Assembly (NCBI GenBank): GCA_004378665.1
Contig: SOIA01000160.1
Span: 1 to 5,265, forward strand
Source of the DNA: Candidatus Aminicenantota bacterium
GTDB taxonomy: Bacteria; Acidobacteriota; Aminicenantia; Aminicenantales; Aminicenantaceae
Length of the DNA: 5,265 bases
Direction of reading: 5' to 3'
Positions 1-5,265 of this stretch are shown in pieces. Position numbers and translations under genes: made by a program. Every line of letters starts with the position of its first letter. Position 1 is the first letter of the stretch. The notes under the pieces were generated by a model. That model had not been told where the DNA came from, did not search any database, and worked only from the letters and a program-made list of their open reading frames with translations.

Positions 1-1391
1 ATTCTCCAGGAAAAGCCTCGATAACCGAACGGCTCGATGCGCTTTACGAGTTCGACCGCGAACCCGTATCCCAGGGCAAACTGCAGGGCATCGGGAAATT
101 CATCGGCATGTATGCCGGTGAGCACGTGGCCGGGACAGAATTCGTCATCGGGGCGCTGTTCGTGGTTCGTGGAGTCTCCGCTCCAGATCTTTTCCTGGGA
201 TTGCTTGTTGGGAATATCCTGGCTGTTTTGAGCTGGGCTTTTCTCTGCGCGCCAATTGCCGTCAGAACCCGGCTCACACTCTACTGGATGCTGCGGAAGA
301 TATGTGGTCCTTACCTGACCTTTGTCTACAGTATCGTCAATGCCCTGATGTTTTGCTTTCTTGCAGGTGCGATGATCTCTGTGGCCGCCACTGCAGTCGG
401 ACTTCCGTTGAACATGCCCATGCCCGGGCTTCAGGATATGCTTCCCACCAGCCTCACCTGGATCGTCGTTGTTTTTTGTGTGGGATTCGTGGTGACCAGC
501 CTGGCCATTCTCGGGTTCGAGAAGTTCGCCACTTTTGCCAAGGTCTGTTCTCCCTGGATGTTTCTGGTGTTCGTGGCCGCAGCTCTGGCCGTGCTTCCCA
601 AATTGGGTCTCTCTTCCTTCGGGGATTTCTGGAGCGTGGCCAATGAGAAGATCTGGACCGGGATTCCGGTCGAAGGCCAGTCGAAGTTCACTTTCTGGCA
701 TGTGATGTTTTTTGCCTGGTTCTGCAACATGGCCATGCACATCGGCATGGCTGACCTCTCGATCTTCCGTTATGCGCGAAAATGGACCTATGGGTTCGCC
801 AGCGCGTTCGGGATGTTCCTCGGCCATTATGTGGCCTGGATCTGTTCGGGCATTCTCTGTGCAGCCGCGGATGTGATTGTCGCTCCGGGACCGATTGCCT
901 TTATGGGGGCGGGAGTTGCAGGTGCGGTGTGCGTGGTGATCGCCGGCTGGACGACCGCCAATCCAACTCTCTACAGAGCCGGACTGGCCCTCCAGACTGC
1001 ATCTCCAAACTGGAAGCGCTGGAAAGTCACGGCAGCCGCAGGACTCGGCACAACGATCGCAGCGTGTTTTCCGGCGCTGGTCATGAGACTTTTGGATTTT
1101 GTCGCTCTTTACGGATTGATCCTCATGCCCATGGGAGCGATCATCCTCGCGGATTTCTGGATTCTGCCCAGGCTGGGACTCAAGAGAAACTTTGCCGAAG
1201 CCACTCGCTCCAGGATTAACTGGTCTGCGGGGGTGAGCTGGTTGATGACACTTGTCGTCGTTTTTTTGCTTCCGCTGGAGATATTCTTTAAAGGTCTTCC
1301 CGGCTTTTTCATTGCTCTGGTCATGTATGTACTCCTGAGTTCTGTGGAACAAAGAATCAAGCAGAAGAAAGTCTTATCAGAGGAAGGATAA
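1..1391 (+). CDS. NCS1-family (CodB-like) permease, 5' partial
   Basis: Inner-membrane secondary transporter of the nucleobase:cation symporter-1 type (APC fold). The frame is open from the window edge; the first whole codon is at 3 and the stop TAA is at 1389-1391, giving 462 visible residues. The first in-frame ATG (108) falls inside the first helix, after a typical NCS1 lead-in (ALYEFDREPVS), so the true start lies upstream and probably only a few residues are missing. About twelve hydrophobic segments can be counted. CodB-like landmarks are FRYARKW after helix 6, WTTANPTLY at 948-974 (compare WTTNDNALY in CodB as I remember it) and IILADFW at 1140-1160. Known family substrates are cytosine, purines, uracil, allantoin, hydantoins and thiamine. 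The substrate here is unknown. The downstream small membrane protein and rhamnosidase suggest a role in glycoside use, which is inference. The family call is firm and the specificity is not. Confidence 0.9.
   Translation, partial: SPGKASITERLDALYEFDREPVSQGKLQGIGKFIGMYAGEHVAGTEFVIGALFVVRGVSAPDLFLGLLVGNILAVLSWAFLCAPIAVRTRLTLYWMLRKICGPYLTFVYSIVNALMFCFLAGAMISVAATAVGLPLNMPMPGLQDMLPTSLTWIVVVFCVGFVVTSLAILGFEKFATFAKVCSPWMFLVFVAAALAVLPKLGLSSFGDFWSVANEKIWTGIPVEGQSKFTFWHVMFFAWFCNMAMHIGMADLSIFRYARKWTYGFASAFGMFLGHYVAWICSGILCAAADVIVAPGPIAFMGAGVAGAVCVVIAGWTTANPTLYRAGLALQTASPNWKRWKVTAAAGLGTTIAACFPALVMRLLDFVALYGLILMPMGAIILADFWILPRLGLKRNFAEATRSRINWSAGVSWLMTLVVVFLLPLEIFFKGLPGFFIALVMYVLLSSVEQRIKQKKVLSEEG
1380..1387 (+). 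promoter_or_regulatory. Ribosome binding site of the small membrane protein
   Basis: GAGGAAGG lies inside the last permease codons. Its GAGG core ends 8 bases before the ATG at 1392. Because the ATG directly abuts the permease stop (TAAATG), reinitiation by ribosomes finishing the permease is likely. Confidence 0.75.
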
Positions 1392-1580
1392 ATGCGGATA
1401 TTTGCTCTTATCGTTGCCCTGGCAGGATTAATCCTGACAATCGTCCCTGCGTTATTTGTGTTTTTAGGAGATCTCTCATGGGAGGTTCATGCCCGGTGGA
1501 TGTTTATCGGCATGATCCTCTGGTTTGTTTTCGCCCCGATCGCAATGAAAAAAAAGCAAAAAAAGGGGAGGATAGGATGA
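1392..1580 (+). CDS. Small two-helix membrane protein, possible transporter subunit
   Basis: This is a 62-residue protein of unknown function. Two hydrophobic stretches are visible: residues about 3-25 (FALIVALAGLILTIVPALFV) and about 36-51 (WMFIGMILWFVFAPIA). They are separated by a short polar loop (GDLSWEVHAR), and the protein ends in a basic tail, KKKQKKGRIG. The basic tail predicts a cytoplasmic C-terminus and hence a cytoplasmic N-terminus (positive-inside rule). The gene has its own Shine-Dalgarno site, starts on the base after the permease stop, and overlaps the rhamnosidase start by four bases (ATGA). Some solute symporters are encoded with a small membrane partner, for example YhdT with PanF and YjcH with ActP. 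The position here suggests a similar accessory role for the NCS1-like permease, but no family motif proves it. Tight packing on both sides and a good ribosome site make it a real gene rather than a chance frame. Confidence 0.8.
   Translation: MRIFALIVALAGLILTIVPALFVFLGDLSWEVHARWMFIGMILWFVFAPIAMKKKQKKGRIG
1565..1571 (+). promoter_or_regulatory. Ribosome binding site fixing the rhamnosidase start
   Basis: GGGGAGG sits 5 bases before the ATG at 1577, within the last codons of the small membrane protein. It decides the start. The same frame is open from an ATG at 1478, but that start would put an unrelated polar stretch of 33 residues in front of a clean lipoprotein signal peptide. Confidence 0.88.
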
Positions 1581-4339
1581 AGCAATGGATTGTGGCGGTG
1601 TTTTTGGCTGTTTGCGTTTTTATGTCAGCCTGTTCTCAGGCAAATCAGGAGAAGATATCTGAACTAAAAATCACAAATCTCAGATGTGAATATCTGAAGA
1701 ATCCGCTTGGCATCGATGCGGTCAAGCCCCGTTTAAGCTGGATTCTTGAGTCGTTAGATCGCGGTCAAAAACAGACCGCTTACAGGATCATTGTTTCATC
1801 GAGCGAGGAGAACCTTGAAAAAGACATCGGCGATCTCTGGGATAGCGGAAAGGTGGAGAGCGATCGCACAAACCAGATCGTTTACGACGGAAAAGAACTT
1901 CATTCTCGCAAGAAATGTTACTGGAAGGTGTTTGTCTGGGATAAAGGCGGAGTCAGGCGAGAGTCTCAAAGGCCAGCTTTCTGGTCGATGGGGCTACTGA
2001 GTGAAGAGGATTGGGAGGCTTCCTGGATAGGAATGGAGTTGGCTCCCCAGTTTCTCAAGCCGGAGAAGCTGGCACCCGGTCCGCCTCCGCCCTGGTTCCG
2101 GAAAACATTCACTCTCGGCAAGCCTGTGAAGAAAGCCCTTGTCTATGTCACTGCGCGAGGGATTTTCAGACTCCACCTCAACGGCCGTCAGATAGGAAAA
2201 GACGTTTTTGCTCCGGAATGGACGGATTACAATACGCGCATCCAGTATTGCACCTATGATGTCACCGAAAACCTTAACCAGGGGAAGAACTCTGTTGGGG
2301 CTGTTGTCGGCGATGGTTGGTACAGCGGCTACCTGGGATGGCGCAAGTTCCGTGGGAACTATGGCCTTCAGAACAGCCTTTTTCTCCAGCTTGAAGTGGA
2401 GTATGAAGACGGGACGAGTGAAGTGGTTGCGACGGATAAAACCTGGCGGTGTTCGGACGGCCCGATCATCAGCTCTGATCTGCTGATGGGCGAACACTAT
2501 GATGCCCGCAAGGAGATGCCGGGTTGGGATGCTCCGGAATTCGATGACAGGGACTGGAAATCTGTGACAGTAGTCGCGAAGCCTCAGACAAAGCTTGTCG
2601 CACAGCCCTCCGAGACTGTCCAGGTTAAGCAGTGTATCGAGCCTGTGGAGATGACCGAACCGAAAAAGGGATTGTATGTATTCGACCTTGGACAGAATAT
2701 CGCCGGATGGGTAAGGCTCAACGTGAAAGGAAAAGCAGGCACCAAAGTCACCCTTCGCCATGCTGAACGTCTCAACCCTGATGGAACCATCTACACGACT
2801 AATCTCCGCGACGCAAAAGCAATGGATAGCTATATCCTTAAAGGCACAGGCGAAGAGATTTTTGAGCCCCGTTTTACGTTCCATGGATTCCAGTATGTCG
2901 AAGTCACAGGATTTCCCGGAATCCCTGACAAAGATGCCATCACAGGATGCGCTGTTTATTCCGCAGCACCCCCAGCTGGCAGCTTCGAATGTTCCAATCC
3001 GATGGTCAATCAGCTTTACGAGAACCTCACTTGGAGCCAGCGTGGAAATTATCTCAGTGTGCCGACAGACTGTCCCCAGCGGGACGAGCGGCTCGGCTGG
3101 ATGGGAGATGCCCAGATATTCATCCGGACAGGGACCTTCAACATGGATGTGGCCGCCTTTTTTACCAAGTGGATGAGGGATGTGGCAGACGCACAGTCCG
3201 ATGAAGGAGCTTTTCCGGATTTTGCGCCTCGCCTGAGTGATAAAGTCCTGATGAGGTTCGAGTCCGCACCGGCCTGGGGGGATGCGGGCATCATCGTTCC
3301 CTGGACAGTCTACCGAGTTTATGGAGATACACGAATTATCACCGAACACTGGGAGTCTATGGACAAATGGATGGATTTTCTCCAGGAGGCCAATCCCGAT
3401 CTGCTCCGCAGGAAAAAGACAGGCAATAACTACGGGGACTGGCTGTCCATCAAGGCCGACACTCCCAAAGACCTCCTCGCCACTGCCTACTGGGCTTATG
3501 ATGCCCAGCTGATGTCTGAAATGGCTGAGGCCATCGGCAACAGCAGTGAAGCCTTTTATTACGGGAAGCTTTTCCAGAATATCAGGGAAGCCTTCCAGAG
3601 GGAATATGTCCTTCCCGACGGCCGCATTAAAGGAGAGACACAGACAGGATACCTTCTGGCTCTGGCTATGGACCTTATCCCTGAAGACCTCCGCCCGAGA
3701 TCAGCAGAACACCTCGTGGAGAATATCAAACAGCGAGAGTGGCATCTCTCCACCGGATTTGTCGGAGCTGGATACTTGCTTCCAGTTCTCACTCAAATGG
3801 GCTATCCGGATGTGGCTTACCGTCTTCTCCTCAACGAGACTTTCCCCTCATGGGGTTACTCCATCAAACAGGGAGCGACCACCATCTGGGAGCGGTGGGA
3901 CGGCTGGACAGAAGAAAAAGGTTTTCAAGACCCGGGCATGAACTCTTTCAACCACTATGCCTTCGGGTCAGTGGGGGAGTGGCTTTTCCGCTTCATTGCC
4001 GGAATCGACCTCGATCCGGAAATTCCCGGCTACAAACGCATCATCATCCGGCCGCATCCAGGCGGGGGATTAGAATATGCGAAAGCCGAATACAATTCTA
4101 TTCATGGAAAGATTGTAAGCGGATGGAAGCTTGAGAACGATCAACTGGCCATGGACGTTACAGTTCCCGCTAATACCACTGCAGTCATCTATGTTCCCGC
4201 GGAAGATGCGTCTCAAGTCACGGAGAGTGGGAACCCGGCCACAGATTCAGAAGGAGTCCGTTTCCTGCGGATGGAAAAAGACAGGGCTGTGTTCGAGGTG
4301 GCTTCCGGGACTTATGTCTTTCGAAATAGATTGAAATGA
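1577..4339 (+). CDS. GH78 alpha-L-rhamnosidase, lipoprotein
   Basis: A 920-residue exo-acting glycoside hydrolase predicted to remove terminal alpha-L-rhamnose from glycosides or polysaccharides by inversion. The signal peptide ends at a lipobox-like MSA-Cys19. Ser at +2 would permit outer-membrane sorting if a Lol system is present. Domain order: Ig-like N-terminal domain, about 26-150 (NPLGID, KPRLSW, LWDSGKV, YWKV); a Pro-rich joint at about 166-172; the Bac_rhamnosid_N sandwich, about 173-340 (WFRKTF, LHLNG, VGDGWYSG); a second beta domain, about 353-455 (DLGQNIAGW from 370); the six-hairpin (alpha/alpha)6 catalytic domain, about 465-808; and a C-terminal beta domain from about 809 (IPGYKRIIIRPHP). 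The signature DCPQRDERLGWMGDAQ begins at Asp498. Glu504 is the expected general acid and Glu772 in GATTIWERWDG the expected base. Their 268-residue separation matches that in characterised GH78 enzymes. His793 in NSFNHYAFGSVGEW is also conserved. The length is normal for the family and nothing is broken. It overlaps the upstream gene by four bases (ATGA), so coupled translation is likely. The natural substrate cannot be inferred. Confidence 0.96.
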   Translation: MKQWIVAVFLAVCVFMSACSQANQEKISELKITNLRCEYLKNPLGIDAVKPRLSWILESLDRGQKQTAYRIIVSSSEENLEKDIGDLWDSGKVESDRTNQIVYDGKELHSRKKCYWKVFVWDKGGVRRESQRPAFWSMGLLSEEDWEASWIGMELAPQFLKPEKLAPGPPPPWFRKTFTLGKPVKKALVYVTARGIFRLHLNGRQIGKDVFAPEWTDYNTRIQYCTYDVTENLNQGKNSVGAVVGDGWYSGYLGWRKFRGNYGLQNSLFLQLEVEYEDGTSEVVATDKTWRCSDGPIISSDLLMGEHYDARKEMPGWDAPEFDDRDWKSVTVVAKPQTKLVAQPSETVQVKQCIEPVEMTEPKKGLYVFDLGQNIAGWVRLNVKGKAGTKVTLRHAERLNPDGTIYTTNLRDAKAMDSYILKGTGEEIFEPRFTFHGFQYVEVTGFPGIPDKDAITGCAVYSAAPPAGSFECSNPMVNQLYENLTWSQRGNYLSVPTDCPQRDERLGWMGDAQIFIRTGTFNMDVAAFFTKWMRDVADAQSDEGAFPDFAPRLSDKVLMRFESAPAWGDAGIIVPWTVYRVYGDTRIITEHWESMDKWMDFLQEANPDLLRRKKTGNNYGDWLSIKADTPKDLLATAYWAYDAQLMSEMAEAIGNSSEAFYYGKLFQNIREAFQREYVLPDGRIKGETQTGYLLALAMDLIPEDLRPRSAEHLVENIKQREWHLSTGFVGAGYLLPVLTQMGYPDVAYRLLLNETFPSWGYSIKQGATTIWERWDGWTEEKGFQDPGMNSFNHYAFGSVGEWLFRFIAGIDLDPEIPGYKRIIIRPHPGGGLEYAKAEYNSIHGKIVSGWKLENDQLAMDVTVPANTTAVIYVPAEDASQVTESGNPATDSEGVRFLRMEKDRAVFEVASGTYVFRNRLK

Positions 4340-4475
4340 GTGAGAGGTGATGTCGGGATTTGATAACTTTGACAATACGATTTTTTGGAAAGAAGCACTC
4401 GAAGTCTTTTGTTGGTTGATAAATAGAAAAAAAAGTTTTAAAGCTGTTTGAGCCTGATTCTATTATTCGCTCTAT
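4340..4475. other. AT-rich gap between convergent genes
   Basis: This stretch separates the rhamnosidase stop from the stop of the minus-strand repeat protein. It is clearly more AT-rich than the genes. It holds a T7 to A8 range of homopolymers, including A8 at 4427-4434 that reads as T8 on the minus strand, which could be the tail of a terminator for the minus-strand gene. I find no convincing GC-rich stem before it, so I do not call a terminator. No open frame of note is present. Confidence 0.6.
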
Positions 4476-5237
4476 TTAGTACTTCACTTTTCCTTTGACA
4501 TTTTTGACTTGGACACTTCCGCTTCCATCACTCGGGATATAAACGTCTTTTTCAACTCCATTAATGGTTATGGAGCCAGAGCCGTCGCGCACAGTCACGC
4601 TGCCCCCGATGTTCCGGATAGTCATCGAACCAGAGCCATCATCGACTGAGACATCGCCTGAAACTCCTTCGATTGAGATTTCCCCCGAGCCGTCATCCAC
4701 GGAGACATTTCCATTAATTTCTTCTACATCGATCTCACCCGAGCCGTCATCCACATCCAGGTTCCCTTTGATGTTCATGATTTCCATGCTGCCAGACCCG
4801 TCGTCCACTTTCACATCTCCTGCGATGTCATTGACGATAATGGAGCCCGAGCCGTCATCCACATCCAGATTCATGCCCATGGGCATGCTCACTGTGAGGT
4901 TAACGACCTTGTTTCCGAAGGAAAACATAGAACGGTAACTCTCAAAACCGCTGGTCAAAACCGCTCGGCTTCCTCTTTTTTTAAGAGACAGATCAAGGTA
5001 TTTTTGGAGGAATTCTTCCGCACTCTTCTCGCTCTTGCCGTCGAGTACGATCTCTGCTTCCACCCTTATCTCTTTCAATCCTTCTTTTCCGTAAACTTTG
5101 AGAAAACCAGCCCCGCAATCGATTTCGAGCTTTTCAATCCCCTGAGCGGATAAACTGAGTTCCTTGACTTCCCTGTGCGCAAACAGAGAAGTGGCGCAGA
5201 GGAAGAACACTGCCAGGAAGATAATCTTGAACTTCAT
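4476..5237 (-). CDS. Secreted DUF4097-like beta-strand-repeat protein
   Basis: A 253-residue exported protein of unknown function. The ATG at 5237-5235 is chosen because GAGGAGG lies 7 bases upstream; a TTG at 5243 would be only one base from that site. Residues 1-20 form a signal peptide (MKFKIIFLAVFFLCATSLFA) with likely cleavage before HREV. The Cys in it lacks a lipobox, so the mature protein is probably soluble in the periplasm or outside the cell. Residues about 30-60 (LEIDCGAGFLKVYG) look like a degenerate repeat. Residues about 66-90 are a charged, possibly helical insert. From residue 124 to 250 there are seven repeats of 18 residues (the last has 19), with consensus VxVDDGSGSIxIxNIxGD, followed by VKY. 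Alternating hydrophobic residues and Gly-rich turns predict a right- or left-handed beta solenoid. This is the pattern of DUF4097/YvlB-type proteins, whose role is poorly known and which often sit near sigma/anti-sigma or envelope-stress genes. The gene is convergent with the rhamnosidase and probably independent of it. Confidence 0.88.
   Translation of the reverse strand: MKFKIIFLAVFFLCATSLFAHREVKELSLSAQGIEKLEIDCGAGFLKVYGKEGLKEIRVEAEIVLDGKSEKSAEEFLQKYLDLSLKKRGSRAVLTSGFESYRSMFSFGNKVVNLTVSMPMGMNLDVDDGSGSIIVNDIAGDVKVDDGSGSMEIMNIKGNLDVDDGSGEIDVEEINGNVSVDDGSGEISIEGVSGDVSVDDGSGSMTIRNIGGSVTVRDGSGSITINGVEKDVYIPSDGSGSVQVKNVKGKVKY
4488..4868 (-). repeat. Seven tandem 54-bp coding repeats (DGSGS solenoid)
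   Basis: The repeats encode 18-residue units within the DUF4097-like protein. The period is visible in the DNA: on the plus strand, the cgtcatccac element or close variants starts at 4583, 4637, 4691, 4745, 4799 and 4853, each exactly 54 bases apart. The 14-mer gagccgtcatccac is identical at 4687, 4741 and 4849. The seventh unit, nearest the C-terminus, has one extra codon (PSDGSGS) and is diverged. The DDGSG core is well conserved in DNA, while the strand-forming ends of each unit have drifted. Confidence 0.92.
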
Positions 5238-5244
5238 TCTCAAA

Positions 5245-5251
5245 CCTCCTC
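5245..5251 (-). promoter_or_regulatory. Ribosome binding site of the repeat protein
   Basis: Read on the minus strand this is GAGGAGG, 7 bases before the ATG at 5237. It selects that ATG over the TTG at 5243. Only 14 bases lie upstream of it in the window, so the promoter is not visible. Confidence 0.88.
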
Positions 5252-5265
5252 ATTTTATAGACGTT

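Noticed and set aside
108..110. Permease start at the first visible ATG
   Set aside because: The frame is open to the window edge and the upstream residues match the usual NCS1 lead-in. Starting here would cut the first membrane helix.
1478..1576. Longer rhamnosidase start at 1478
   Set aside because: It would add 33 polar residues before a clean lipoprotein signal peptide. The ATG at 1577 has GGGGAGG at 5 bases and an ATGA overlap.
1994..3349. A 451-codon open frame on the minus strand, opposite the rhamnosidase
   Set aside because: It lies wholly antisense to a GH78 gene with intact domains and catalytic motifs. Its translation shows no recognisable domain, and it is explained as a shadow of the codon bias of the real gene.
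4369..4397. TTGACA at 4369-4374 as a promoter -35 box
   Set aside because: No -10-like hexamer occurs 16-18 bases downstream (gaagca at the 17-base spacing), and no plus-strand gene follows.
4385..4415. Weak inverted repeat (AAAGA ... TCTTT) as a terminator after the rhamnosidase
   Set aside because: The stem is five AT-rich pairs around an 11-base loop with mismatches inside. It lacks a GC-rich stem followed directly by a T tract.
4488..4868. DDGSGS repeats as EF-hand, dockerin or RTX calcium repeats
   Set aside because: The spacing does not fit the DxDxDG loop with its position-12 Glu, nor the nine-residue GGxGxDxxx period of RTX. The 18-residue strand-turn pattern fits DUF4097-like repeats better.
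4564..4938. A 124-codon plus-strand frame rich in EPEPSST repeats
   Set aside because: It is the antisense image of the 54-bp DGSGS repeats. The minus-strand frame has a signal peptide, a ribosome site and a solenoid pattern, whereas this frame has none of these.
5254..5259. TATAAA on the minus strand as a -10 box for the repeat protein
   Set aside because: Transcription would start within the ribosome binding site, leaving no usable leader. A -35 position would fall at or beyond the window edge.

Overview
The window carries four protein genes and no RNA gene, mobile element or CRISPR array that I can recognise. The Shine-Dalgarno sites are strong and canonical (GGGGAGG, GAGGAGG). One secreted enzyme has a lipoprotein signal with Ser after the Cys, and the last gene encodes a secreted repeat protein. 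Coding GC looks to be about 50% by eye. This fits a Gram-negative-type, polysaccharide-degrading bacterium, for example in the Aminicenantes, Acidobacteriota, Calditrichota or Planctomycetes range. The strong Shine-Dalgarno sites argue against typical Bacteroidota. This placement is inference, since there is no taxonomic marker in the window.

Plus strand, 1-4339: three tightly packed genes that look like the end of an operon. (1) A 12-helix NCS1-family (nucleobase/cation symport, CodB-like) permease, cut at its 5' end by the window edge. (2) A 62-residue membrane protein with two helices and a Lys-rich tail, whose ATG directly follows the permease stop (TAAATG). (3) A 920-residue GH78 alpha-L-rhamnosidase lipoprotein, whose ATG overlaps the previous stop (ATGA). 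The spacing implies co-transcription and translational coupling. A plausible reading is that the anchored rhamnosidase removes rhamnose from glycosides outside the cytoplasm and that the permease, perhaps with the small protein as a subunit, imports a product. The permease substrate cannot be read from the sequence, and known NCS1 substrates are nucleobases and related heterocycles rather than sugars.

Positions 4340-4475 are a short AT-rich gap between convergent genes, with no convincing terminator.

Minus strand, 5237-4476: a secreted DUF4097-like beta-strand-repeat protein. Its C-terminal half is seven 18-residue repeats built on (V/D)xVDDGSGS, visible in the DNA as a 54-bp period. It is transcribed toward the operon and probably forms a separate unit.

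The least ordinary points are the permease/small-protein/rhamnosidase linkage, two tandem in-frame A_AAA_AAG heptamers at the small protein-rhamnosidase junction that would allow a -1 fusion, and the very regular DGSGS solenoid. I see no clear evidence of a wholly new system.
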